A stretch of 64,000 bases of DNA from Pseudocercospora fijiensis CIRAD86 (taxonomy: Eukaryota > Ascomycota > Dothideomycetes > Mycosphaerellales > Mycosphaerellaceae), in the NCBI RefSeq assembly GCF_000340215.1, contig NW_006921532.1:10887764-10951763 (forward strand), written 5' to 3'. Position 1 is the stretch's first letter. The number at the start of each line of letters is the position of its first letter. The notes beneath the pieces were generated by a model that saw nothing but the letters and a program-made list of their open reading frames with translations, was not told where the DNA came from and made no database searches. Below are positions 53,249 to 63,990 of this stretch, in pieces. The position numbers and the translations under genes are program-made.

Positions 53249-55237
53249 ATGCCTCGTGTCATAGAAAAAGAGGATTGCTTCAATTGCACCATTAATGGTC
53301 GTCTTTGCGACAGAGCTTTGCATAGGTGTGGCACCTGCCCTGATGCATCTGAAGTCTGTCGGGGCTATCCGTTGAACCTCCGCTGGCGTAAAGGACTGAC
53401 TACGAAGGACAAGCAGAAGGTGAGCACTGTTTCGTCTCATGTTCCACTGTGGTTCGAGAAATGACTGGTGTCGCAGTTCCGGTTCAAGTCAAGACGACGT
53501 TCGTCTGCTTCCGTCACGAGTCCACAACGCGTCACACCGCCAACCCCAAAGGTTGAAACTGTCCAGTGGGTTCCTACTCCCTGTGCAGCGCCCATTGAGA
53601 CAATCTTGGAGCAGTCGGAGCCCTTTCCCACGCCCACAGAACTGCTTCAAGACTCCATCAACACGGAGCCGCTATTCTTCAACGATTCCGTCCCGGACCC
53701 TGGTGGATTGTTATCCTTTTCTCCATGTGCCATTACGCCGGCGAAAGATGAATCACCAGAGAGCACCGGAGACAGCTCTCAGACCCAAAGTGGCGAAGAC
53801 GCCGACGATGCCGTCATAAGACAACCAGACCTCGAATGGATCAGTCGCACGCCACCCATCTGCGACAGCTCTTTCACCCTTGGTCCAGTACGGCCGCTTT
53901 CCCTCCAAATCGATCCCGATCTGCAGGATGAGCCATGTACAGCTTGGCCAGTCGTGGACTTGTGGCAAGAATACCGGAGCTTCACCAAGCCTGCTCAAGT
54001 GGGAAGTCTCTTAGATCTGTGTGAGGTTGCCTTTCGAGTAATCGTCAACATTCGCATACTGACGTTGGATGCAGATAATGCCGAGCTTTGTGCTCTGCCC
54101 ATCACGCACGATGTACCCGCGAATCCATTCCGGTGCGATAATAGTCATGGACAGTCCAAGTATCAGATTCATGCGGTCATCGCCTTCTCGACGCAGTATC
54201 TCAGTCATTCGGAGCAAGTGTCACCGCATGATCTCATGTGGCTCAAGGATACAGCGACGAAGCAGTATAGTCTTGCACGGAAAGGGAGACAGGGACACTA
54301 CCGCAGCTCTTTCCTCGACACTCTCTTGATTATCTGCACGTTAGAACATCTGCACCGAGCTGCTGGTCCTTGGCGAGGATTGCTCTCCGACGTGATGGAG
54401 ATAATTGAGTCATCCGGCGGCGTGGCGAGCATGCCCAAATCGACTCGTCAGCAGGCCCAACTGGCCATGTTCCTGTGGTGGGATGTCACGTTGGCACTGC
54501 TGTGTCGCTCACGCTGCGTACTACCAAGGCAGTACTACGATTTTGTGATGGCCTGTGAGGATGAGACGACCGAGTGGGACTTCTTCTCATTGACAGGCGT
54601 GCCGAAGAGCCTGTTTCGCACGCTAGTAGAGCTGGTGCGGCTAGCACATGAAAAGGAGCGCACCCTGACCATGACTTGGGCGACGTTTAATGATGCCAAG
54701 GTGCTGGAAATCGAAGAAGACCTCCGTCGCGCGGAGACGCACATACCGGCGGCGTTCAACATCAGCGACGGTGACAGCTCTGAAAGAGTGCAGCAGAAGC
54801 TTGACTCCGTAGCTTGTGTACAAGCCTGGAAATTTGCGCTCTTGTTGTACTCGGAACGAGTCTTCCACTGGGAACGAGAGGTTGGTAGGCAGTCAGCACA
54901 GATCACTGCTCTCGCGAGGCAGACTTTGGACACTGTACGGAGTTGTCGTCCGCCCTATGCAATCCAGAAGCAGGTGCTTCTTCCTGTCTTTATAGCGGGT
55001 TCAGAGCTCGATGACAGCTACTCGAGACAATTCGTGCAGCAGTATTGCGAGACGTGGCAGGCAAAGACTCGCTACCAGCTGTTTCGAGATTCCCTCGGAT
55101 TGCTGAGGACAATATGGAGTCGAAGAGATCGTTGTGGTGGAGATGTGAATGTTTGGTGGGGATCTGTTCTTCCGGAAATGCAGCAAACGGCGTGGCTAGA
55201 TGGAAAGGTAGTGCCTGTGAACTTTCTGCTGGGATAG
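53249..55237 (+). CDS. Zn2Cys6 fungal transcription factor
   Basis: Two exons (53249-53419 and 53477-55237; 57 bp intron) encode 643 residues. The zinc cluster at residues 10-37 has the spacing C-x2-C-x6-C-x6-C-x2-C-x7-C (CFNCTINGRLCDRALHRCGT and onward), followed by a basic linker (RWRKGLTTKDKQK, RFKSRRRS). A Ser/Pro-rich linker leads into a long helical regulatory domain of the fungal-specific type (about residues 200-560). The start was placed 9 residues before the first Cys; an in-frame ATG at 53030 is possible but unusual. It likely regulates neighbouring genes, but no target is shown. It is followed by the convergent PhyH gene. Confidence 0.88.
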
Positions 55238-55272
55238 GTGCATAGGAGTTCAATTGGGCAAAGAGAGGGACA

Positions 55273-56572
55273 TTATGACTCGGTCTGTACCATATCCTTG
55301 TTACCCTGGATGATAATCAGCGTCAAAGGTTTTAGCAGTAATGATACGCCGTTGAATACTCACTTTTGTGGTCGGATCAAGCACAACTCTTGGGTTGTTA
55401 GAGTTCACCCAGCCGAGAAAGGGCTCACTAACAGTGTATCCGCAGATGTCTTGGAGTGCTCTTGGCAGCGTCTTCACCTTTTCCAGGTCCATGTTGAGGT
55501 AATGGTTCTCTTCCTGCCTAAGCCAGCCTCTGCGATACAAGGTTGTAATTCGTCAGCAACACGAAATCAGTCATCTCGTCGGACAACTACCTTGTCATGA
55601 AGCAACTATACAGGAGCCGCTCCTCATCCTCAGTGGTATTGCTTCCGCCGCCATGATAACACGATGCGAACATCATGAACGCGTCACCCTTTTCCAGCTC
55701 TGCAGGAACCGCGAGATCGTCATCTGGTTCGCGCTCGTGCTCCCACAGATGAGATCCAGGGATGAAGCGCGTTGCGCCATTCTGAATGGTGGACTTCTTT
55801 GCGGCGACGAAAAATCCGATGCCAGTATCACGTTGAAGGTCGTCAGGATATTTGTCAGCTCTCCGAGCAACCACTTGGTCAATGTCAGCGATGTGGACCG
55901 GGGTAGGTACTTAGAAACCGGGGAGGAGGCATGTGCATACCATGATAACACCAGTCATCGCGATGGAGAGGTTGTGCTGTTGCACCTGGCCGGATAGAGA
56001 AGCAGACGCTATTCATAATTTGAGGTTTGGAAGTCGCATAAGTCTTTTTGTGTCCGCTCCAGAACCAATTCTTTGTCGTCAAAAATTTGTCGCACACGGC
56101 TTGATAGAGTGGATGCATTACAACCTTCTCGGCGCATGTCCTGGAATTGGGTATCAACGCATAGCAGCGTCTTGTTTGTTCCGGGAAAAAGTCGCCTTCC
56201 CAGGGCGTATCAGCTTCGAGCAATGGTCGCAGATCATCTATTGAAGAAGCTCGTCAGCAGCATCTCATTGGACATCATCATTGAGTCGCACTTTGAATGG
56301 TGTCGAGGTCCTCATGAGGAACTGCGTTCTTGATCACACAGCCTCCAGCTATCTGCTCGCCAATTTAATATAAGAAGCCCCAAGAGGAGTACTGATCACC
56401 CCAGTACCTTGAGCGCCTCTACGACCTCATCGACTGAAGATGTGTTGTCCAAGATGGCCACCTTCGGCAGGTCTGCCTTGGTCGCATGGCCGTTGGCAGT
56501 GCCGTTGGTCTGCTGCTTGCTCGGGTGATAACTTGTGGGATCAGTGTGCGCGAGACCTAATCCAGGTGCCAT
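55273..56572 (-). CDS. phytanoyl-CoA dioxygenase (PhyH) family oxygenase
   Basis: Six exons (56572-56408, 56352-56292, 56237-55941, 55873-55591, 55529-55364, 55305-55273) with GT-AG introns of 54-67 bp join in frame to 334 residues. The protein is a non-haem iron, 2-oxoglutarate-dependent oxygenase. The iron ligands are the HRD motif in PLHRDDWCYH near residue 170 and a distal His in SCYHGGGSNT; NGATRFIPGSHLW and the later Arg-containing strand fit 2-oxoglutarate binding. In fungi such enzymes often act in secondary metabolism, including terpene and alkaloid pathways. The last exon is only 33 bases. Expression may depend on the adjacent Zn2Cys6 gene; this is inferred from position only. Confidence 0.85.
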
Positions 56573-57536
56573 TGCGATCGAGTTCCGGTCCCAAGCTGAA
56601 TTGACGTACTAGTAGACGAATGCCATCATGAGATCTCGGCGGGAGGCCTTTATGTCCAACCAGTAGCACATATTCGAAGTACCAAGCCAACATTCGCACG
56701 CCATGCAGGCAAGGGAAAAATTTCCGCTTCGGAACCAGTTAGGGAAATTCGGCACTGAAAGTGTTGGAAGTGGTATTCAGCGATTGATCAACTTGCCGAG
56801 ACCGGGTTAGAATATATAGGCTAGATACCATGTCCTACTCGATTGAGTAGTTATCACGGCCGCCACCGAATCCTGTTGGTTTCTGTAGCGTCCTGCCGCG
56901 CAGTAGGCCCGAATCAGACCAACATGCATGGACTTGCAATACGAGTTCAAGCCGTGTCCAATATCCAAAACCACTGGCGCGCGGACGAAGCTCTAGCGAC
57001 AATGGCAACATGAGAGTCCACAGCACTCGCACCATGTCCCCGACGAGGGACCGGTCTATCAGACTACCCAGGGCGACTTAGTACTCGAATGCGCCCTGCC
57101 TGTCATTTCCCAAGCTCTTGCACTGGCGGTTTTGTGGATAGGAGGCCAAGGCGAAGATGACCCTTACTCTGGCGTTACTGGGTCCGAGCAGATGTTGAAC
57201 GCTGGTGAGAAGGGAGGCATAGCTGAGATTTGAGACTGCGGCGCCTCGCATCCGAGGCTTTCGCGTAGGGTGTAAGATGAGGAATGAGGTCGTGCACTGG
57301 AGGAGGGAGAGAGAGAGTTGATCTGCTGAGTCGACGCTTAGTCAGGGCCGAGGCGCGATTCCAAGCCTTGGCGGACGGGGCAGGTCAGACGTTGACCATG
57401 AACTGCATCATGCTCCTATACAAGGCACTCACGACTCCAAGACCGAGTGGCAGTATGGAGCGAGTGAAATATGGGAGAGTAGTCTCACGGCAGATCCCGT
57501 GTCTCATGTATAGGCAAGTATCTGCACGGAGTCGTG
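56573..57536. other. intergenic, nothing recognised
   Basis: This separates the PhyH promoter from the 3' end of the ZIP gene. Short frames occur on both strands but none has a domain. Confidence 0.5.
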
Positions 57537-59160
57537 CTAAGCCCATTTGCCGAGCACGCCCATCAATACCATACCGCAGATGAGCGAGAACAAGGCACCC
57601 AAAGTCTTGAGAAGATTGGCATGCAGCAGTTCTGCTCCCCCAATGACCCAATCTCTGGCCCACATATCGACCACGCCCACCCAAACCAAGATACCAGCCG
57701 AAAGGGCATCCAACGTGCCGAATGTGATGACCGTAGCCGGATTGTTACCATTGAAGCTATCGAGGACGCCAATGCCAATCGCCATGCCGAGAGGCGTTAT
57801 CAAAGTGAAAGCGAGTGCCATGAAGAACTTTCCCGGCCAGATAGCACCTGGAAGAAGGGCAATTCGTGCCCCCAGGGCAAGACCTTCAAAGAATTGGTGG
57901 AAGACGATCACGACGAGTAAGGTGCGATAGAAGCTATCGCCAGCGACGACCAGAGTCAGGCCGATCAAGATCGAGTGAAATAGAATACCTGCTTCCATCA
58001 CCGACACGGACAGCTTGGTGTTCGCCCCACCGCCATGATGATGGTCCACGGCAAGCAGCATGTGGCGATGGGCCTCGTCCGATGAAGCTCCACTGGGACT
58101 ACCTTTGTCTGCAGCATTGTTGTCGATGACGGCGGCGGAATCAGAGTTGCCTCGAGCCTCTTTTGCTGCGACGTATCGGTGACCGCAGTAGTCAATCAGG
58201 AACGAGAGGAAAATGCCGGCCATGACGATTGCGGAAGTCGTGCCTTCATAGCCCAGCTCTCCGATACACTCGTTCGAAAACATGAGCTCGGCATGTGTGT
58301 ACAGCTGAATCCTGTTAGCAAAACACCTTCGCAAAGCGAGATGATCCTACTGACATGGATGAAGGCTGTCGCGATGATAATGCCTGTACCAAATTGCTTG
58401 ACCACCATGAGCATAGTCATCGCGATGCTGGTATCCCTCAGGCCAGGGATCTTGTTGAACATCATTGGTGCGAAGACACCAATGGCACTGGTAATCAAGA
58501 TGACGAAAAGTGTTCCGACACGAAGGCCGACATTGTACTCGCGTTCTTGCAGACCACACGACAACCCTTCACTTTCGCTATGTCCAGTGCAGTGCCTGCA
58601 ATTCAGTCAGCCTAGGGCCTGTCAAATCGAAGAGAAACGACCTACTCAACCCCGGCATGAAAATGACAATGCTGGTTCTCTTCCTCGGCTCCAGCGCTAC
58701 CAGCTGCTTCACTGGCAGTGCTGCTCTCTTCCGAAAGGATGGTGACCTCTTCTCCTGCGGGATCGAGACAATAGATCTCAGCGCCGTGAGAATGGCATCC
58801 AGTGTACTGAGACGGAATCTCTCCGGTTGGCGTTGCTTCTACCTGGACCTCATTGCCGGCTCCGTTGATACAGAAGATCGCAGTCTCATGCGAATGACAG
58901 TCGGTCACAGCAGTCGTCTGAACGGTCCCCGTTGCAGTTACAGTTGCACTTGCAGACACCGGTAGCGTCGCAGTTCCAGAGACCGCATATGTCGCCCGAG
59001 CACTCTCAGATCCATCTGGACCGAAGCAGTACTCAACGCTGGCACCTTGCTCGGAGTGATTGTGGCATCCGGTGTATGTCGTTTGGGCGTTTGCAGTGCC
59101 AACGATGAGCGTGAATAGTACAACAGCTCTCGTCAACATCTTCATTGTAGCCTTCCCCAA
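57537..59160 (-). CDS. ZIP-family zinc transporter with Cys/His-rich ectodomain (ZrfC/Zrt1-like)
   Basis: Three exons (59160-58646, 58595-58355, 58304-57537; two 50 bp introns) encode 507 residues. A signal peptide (MLTRAVVLFTLIVGTANAQ) is followed by an ectodomain of about 150 residues with four C-H-x-H motifs, each with a Cys 5-9 residues later (CHNH at 32, CHSH at 88 and 122, CHFH at 165). The ZIP domain then begins. It has a His-rich loop (HMLLAVDHHHGGG), HSILIGLTLVVAG and the metal-site helix VFHQFFEGLALGARIAL. ZIPs import zinc across the plasma membrane. The gene is divergent from a Pra1-type zincophore gene, the arrangement known for zrfC/aspf2 and ZRT1/PRA1. Confidence 0.92.
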
Positions 59161-60258
59161 CCCTATCTAAACTTGGTGTAGTTGCTCAGCTTATAACCAG
59201 AAAATGCTCAATATTCCCGTTGGAACAAGGCCCATGACGACCCACGAGGAGTGCAGGGACTGCACGTTGAAGTCTGCCCACGGCCATAGCAGCGACGGTC
59301 AACGCCGAGCAGAAGCATGCAAAAGTGCCCAGAGAACTGTATGGGCGAGGGGTGGGATGCTGCTTGGCTGCGCGTGCGGCTGTGAGAGCGGACGGACATC
59401 CATACGCTTATGGAAAAGTGGCAGATGCGCCAAGTTGAATGAGGTTTCACAGGCCCAACGACGAGTGGAACATCAGTCTTGTTTGCTGAGAAGTGACTGG
59501 AGAATGACTGTCAGATGCTTGGATGTGATGGGGCGGCGATGCGCCGAGAAACCATCAAGGTCAGACTTGGCTCTTCTTTCACGCTTCGCGCTTGGGTCTT
59601 GGCTTCTTGGTATAGAATATCGCTTGGGTTCCTGAATACAACCGCATGTGCATTGAGTTATGGGCGCGCATCACGCCGCAAGCCTGAGAGTAAGCCGAAC
59701 ATTGGCCAGACAATCATTTTGGTAGTCATGGACCAACAAGAGGCGACTCTCTCAACGTCAGACTTCGTGGGATGACTGACTGCAGATGGACTTCTTCGTG
59801 GCCAGAGATTTCCGGAACGAGAGATGAAGGAAGCGCCTTCGCTTGCGCACTCGCTTACATCTTGGATCTCCAGATCAACGGTGGGCCCACAGCAACATGT
59901 CCTCCGAGTCCGTGGAGTGACATATGGGACACCACGGTGTCGGCCACGCAGGGCAGGCATTGGCAAAGTCGTCAGTGGAGGCCGAAGGTCCAGCCTTGAC
60001 ATCTCCCAAGGCTGTTCAACGGGGAAATTCCGATGTCTGTGCCGTCGCTCGCTGAACCGTGATGGTTTAAACCTGTCCAGAAGAAGTAAAAGTGGTCCGG
60101 AGCGTCTCTTGGCCATGGACTGGTATAGATGACTTGCGGCGTTTCCCTCCACATGGTCTGTGGGGGATGTTAAGCACATGTTCGTATAAAGAGATGGAGG
60201 GCCCCTAGTCAGTTAGACCTCACTACCTCCGGCCTCATCATCGCCTCTCATTGCCAAG
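59161..60258. promoter_or_regulatory. shared promoter region of the ZIP and zincophore genes
   Basis: This 1.1 kb region lies between divergent start codons. Six GCCAAG motifs (PacC consensus GCCARG) are visible, at 59363-59368, 59429-59434, 59566-59571, 59598-59603, 60108-60113 and 60253-60258, three to four of them as CTTGGC on the plus strand. A CAAGGT word, the core reported for the zinc factor ZafA, is at 59556-59561. Such sites fit control by pH and zinc, as is known for this gene pair in other fungi, but binding here is inferred. Confidence 0.6.
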
Positions 60259-61202
60259 ATGCTATCCTTCGCCGCCCTCTTAGCTGCTCTGGCAGCAGTC
60301 TCAGCCGCTCCCATCGAAGAGCGACAAGCCCCATTCGAGATAACCATGCAAGCACCATGGAATTCCGGAGCCATCACAGAATTCCAGATCCACGGCAGCT
60401 GTAATTCTTCACAGAAACATCAAATCCTCACAGGCCTCAGCGAAGCCATCGAGCTCGCGCAACACGCCAAAGACCACATAAATCGCTGGGGCAACTCGAG
60501 TGAAATCTACCAAAAGTATTTCGGCCACGCGCCTACAATTCAAGCGCTCGGAGCTTTCGACATTCTCGTCAACGGCGACAAGCGAAACGCTTTATTCCGC
60601 TGCGACGATCCAGATGGAAACTGCGCATTGATGCCAAGTATGTCCCCCCCGTCCAACAAAGCCAACCAACTCACGTTCAATCCTAACCAACTCTCCCCAT
60701 AATAACAGCCTGGGCCGGCCACTGGCGAGGAAGCAACGCATCATCCGAAACCGTCATCTGCCCAACCTCCTTCTTCCTCCGTCGTCCCCTCTCCACAGTC
60801 TGCGCTCAAGGCTACAATGTCCGAGAATCCTCTCGTCTGATTTTCTGGGCTTCGGATTTCCTTCATCGCCTTTACCACGTCCCGGCTTTCGGACAGGGAT
60901 TTATCGAGCACTTTGCCGAAGGCTATGAGGGGATCATCGAGGCTGCTGCGGAGAATAGTCCTAATGCTACTCATGACTCTGATGGGTTGCAGTATTTTGC
61001 TCTTGAGGCTTATGCTTATGATGTTATTGCGCCGGGGGTGGGATGTCCCGGTCCGAGTGGGCCGCCGAATTCAGAGAGTAGCTCTTCTGTGCCGGTTGCT
61101 ACTGCTACTGCAACAGTTGCGGCTGTTGAGGCATCTGCTACCGCATCAGCGTTACCAGATAATTGTCACACTCACGCGAATGGGGATGTTCATTGCTCAT
61201 GA
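60259..61202 (+). CDS. Pra1/Aspf2-like zincophore
   Basis: Two exons (60259-60637 and 60709-61202; 71 bp intron) encode 290 residues. A signal peptide (MLSFAALLAALAAVSAAP) precedes a deuterolysin-like fold. The zinc-site helix reads HRLYH at about residues 179-183, that is HRxxH in place of the protease HExxH, so the catalytic glutamate is absent as in Pra1. HFAEGYEG follows. After a Ser/Thr/Ala linker the protein ends in CHTHANGDVHC, the typical Pra1 zinc-binding tail. Pra1-type proteins are secreted, bind extracellular zinc and return it to the membrane transporter. The divergent neighbour is a ZIP transporter, supporting this role. Confidence 0.93.
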
Positions 61203-61326
61203 GAAAGAAAGCAATACCATGATGAAAAGATTCAAAACCCCCAACCCCTGTATATATATATATGTATACAACGCACCTATAAAACCAGTCCAAGCCTACC
61301 ATCACAAACCACACCTCCCTTTTCAC

Positions 61327-63990
61327 CTAACGTATAAGAAACGTCGTATCATCCCTCCCCTCCTCAACATGTTCCTCCATCATCTCCCCCTTCATAACCC
61401 CATGCACAAACCCATACCCCACAAGTTCATGCTCCTCACCATTAGGCCTCAAAAGAAAAGGAAACCTGCCCCCATACAGAATCACCACAACATCTCCCAC
61501 TCTCATATTCGCAGGCCCTAATCCCATACGCCCCGAAGCGGAAAGGAAGTATCTACGATTCTGACAAGCTTTTAAAATTGCGGTGCTGGCGCGCGATGCG
61601 CTTCGCATTTTTGCGTCCATGCCTGTGTCCGGGTCGACGACGACGGTGGATGCTGCTGAGGCGGAGCGGATGTGGTGAGGACCCGAAGGTTCGGATGGGG
61701 TTTGAGTGGCTACGCCAGTTTGGGTGCTGGAATCTGCGTATTCGACGACTGTGTCGGCTCGAGAGACGGATCTCAGATTGATGCGGGATTCGCTTCGATA
61801 GAGGTCTCGGCCTGCTTCGGAACCCATTTGCACGGTCGTGGCAGCGGATGCGTTGCGGAGGTGATTGTGCATGTGTGGGTCGGGAGATCTTCTGACTTGT
61901 ACTGTGGATGAGCTTGAGCCCGAATGCATACGACTGTGCGAAGTGCCGTTTCCGTTACGTCCGGATCCAGAGCTGCTTGTGGCGACGGTCGAGCGGGATG
62001 GCGAGCGGGAATGAATCGACCGATTCCCTGAGCCTCCTCCAGAGCCTGAGCTTCCGGTCATGGTGCTATTGCGAGAAGGAGTGCGGACTGAATAGGACTT
62101 TCCTCGTCGAAGGGAACCCGAATTGCCTATGCCATGGCCTGTGCCTGTGCCTGTGCCTGTGGTTGTGGTTGTGGTTGTGGTCGCGCGAGATGGTGAACGT
62201 AGCTGAAGCTGCACAGGAATTTCATCCACTTCTTCCGAGATTGTCGAAAATCGGGACACGACGTCCGAGCGCATTTGGTACTCCATTACCATTCCGTAGC
62301 CGGTACCTGTGTGGTTGACTCGTTGCCAAGTGGGTGGAACGTGGTGCTCTGCCAAATATTCTACTAGAATGTCAAATTCTTGCATGTCTCGCTCTGTGAT
62401 GGGTTCGTTTTCAAGATTCACGCCTCCGTAGAGCGTATCAATCAATGGCTTGTGTGCACTTCCATCTTCGTCTCGGGTTGCACAAGCCTGACTCAGGCGC
62501 AGGACCTCCTGCAGGAAAGCCTTTAAAGATTTTGGGTCATCGGTGACAGGCATGGAAACGGTAGCCACATATGCAGCTGGCATTTTATCGACCGCAATGC
62601 CTTTCGCGCTGAGGATTTCTGGATCTACTGAGTTCCAGCTGACTTTTGCGAACTGGCGCGCGTGAGCACTGAATACAGCAGAGAACGGCGCCATGGGAGC
62701 TCCAGAGACTGCAAGAACTTCAGGCAATGGCGTCCAAGAAGGCATGGCGAGTTCAGCCCAGCTGTCACCTTTTGGTCGACTGGCGTGCTCAAGAATGTTC
62801 AGATCATGGGCTTCAAGCATTGAATACCTTGCGGCGTCCGTGAGTATGGTGGCTAGTGGTCTGCTGTAATCCGGTCGGAGCAGAGGAGGTACTTCTCTCG
62901 CAGAGGACAATCGTAGATATAGCCCAATGATTGCATAGACGTAGTCTTTCGGCTCACTGCATCGGAAATGCCATAGCGGCTCGATGAAGTCTGAGAATTG
63001 AAGCGCCCTGGAGATTCCGTTCGCACCTCCAGAAGCTTGCTTCTTATGCCAATCAAGGAATTCTCGCCTGCTTCCACCTTCGAATGCTTGCCGATTCCAG
63101 CCTCGATAGCGACCAAACTTGTCCACAAAATCGATAAGACTAGCAAGGCACTCGTAATTTCTTTTCGCAGGGCCAAGTCGCTTTGGTAGGAAGTTTTGCT
63201 TGTATACGATCCAGGTAAACACTCTTAGCAGCTTGGACAAGTCGAACTCGTATATACCGCAATAACATCGACTTTCTGCTGCAACGGCCGCTTCTTGCAC
63301 CACCCAGAGCCGACGAAACCAAGGCCTGGCGAAAAGGCTCAGTATTGGCGTTTCATCGAAAGGAAAAGAAAAGCCGTGGTTGTCTCTATTCTCTAAATAG
63401 AAATGCGGATGATATGCATCATGTCTGGCCAGATCGTACTTCATCTCTGCTTTCAGCTCCATGTAAGTGTGGAATGCCAGGCCAACCGTTCCGTCGTCTG
63501 GCCCAAGCCAAATTAGATTTCTTTCCGCGCGCTTGTAGATCTCGTGCATTCTCGACACCTGCTCGCTCCTCTCCGCTTGGTCCGCTTGGTTTATGCATAC
63601 CGAGTCGATCCAGAGGAACCGATAGTACTTCTTTTCTCGAAAGCGGCGCAGGACCTCTGCGGCACTGAGTGGTACATCGAATGATGAGCCATTCACCTCA
63701 ATTGTGAAGAGTGCTGTTGGATCGCCCCAGACATAGGATATCGTTTCATAGACTTCCTCCTCCGCTTTTGGCAGAGGGATCTGAAACAGGCGACATCTGA
63801 GCTCATCTTCCTCCGCACCGGGCTTGACTTCCAGCAGTCGGATCTCTTGTCGACGGACATCCAGAGGCCGGTACGGGCTCTTGATAATTTTCGAAGCTAC
63901 CTGACCGATCACATTCTTGACTTTTCTGCGAGGAATCTCAGGCTTCCCACCGCTTCCACCTTTCTTTCCTCGACCTTTGAAGAAGTCCAT
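61327..63990 (-). CDS. HET-domain protein (heterokaryon incompatibility type)
   Basis: This single unspliced frame of 887 residues starts 10 bases from the window edge, at an ATG that fits the frame, and ends at 61327. The HET domain shows its three blocks: YETISYVWGD at residues 81-90, LWIDSVCINQ at 126-135 and WFRRLWVVQEAA near residue 228. Proteins of this domain trigger cell death on fusion between incompatible strains, although most family members have no tested role. After the domain (about residue 600) the chain becomes Ser/Arg/Thr-rich, with poly-Thr/Gly-Thr runs and repeated SRSPSR-like and SASAAST-like motifs. The C-terminal 80 residues return to globular sequence. Confidence 0.88.
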   Translation of the reverse strand: MDFFKGRGKKGGSGGKPEIPRRKVKNVIGQVASKIIKSPYRPLDVRRQEIRLLEVKPGAEEDELRCRLFQIPLPKAEEEVYETISYVWGDPTALFTIEVNGSSFDVPLSAAEVLRRFREKKYYRFLWIDSVCINQADQAERSEQVSRMHEIYKRAERNLIWLGPDDGTVGLAFHTYMELKAEMKYDLARHDAYHPHFYLENRDNHGFSFPFDETPILSLFARPWFRRLWVVQEAAVAAESRCYCGIYEFDLSKLLRVFTWIVYKQNFLPKRLGPAKRNYECLASLIDFVDKFGRYRGWNRQAFEGGSRREFLDWHKKQASGGANGISRALQFSDFIEPLWHFRCSEPKDYVYAIIGLYLRLSSAREVPPLLRPDYSRPLATILTDAARYSMLEAHDLNILEHASRPKGDSWAELAMPSWTPLPEVLAVSGAPMAPFSAVFSAHARQFAKVSWNSVDPEILSAKGIAVDKMPAAYVATVSMPVTDDPKSLKAFLQEVLRLSQACATRDEDGSAHKPLIDTLYGGVNLENEPITERDMQEFDILVEYLAEHHVPPTWQRVNHTGTGYGMVMEYQMRSDVVSRFSTISEEVDEIPVQLQLRSPSRATTTTTTTTGTGTGTGHGIGNSGSLRRGKSYSVRTPSRNSTMTGSSGSGGGSGNRSIHSRSPSRSTVATSSSGSGRNGNGTSHSRMHSGSSSSTVQVRRSPDPHMHNHLRNASAATTVQMGSEAGRDLYRSESRINLRSVSRADTVVEYADSSTQTGVATQTPSEPSGPHHIRSASAASTVVVDPDTGMDAKMRSASRASTAILKACQNRRYFLSASGRMGLGPANMRVGDVVVILYGGRFPFLLRPNGEEHELVGYGFVHGVMKGEMMEEHVEEGRDDTTFLIR

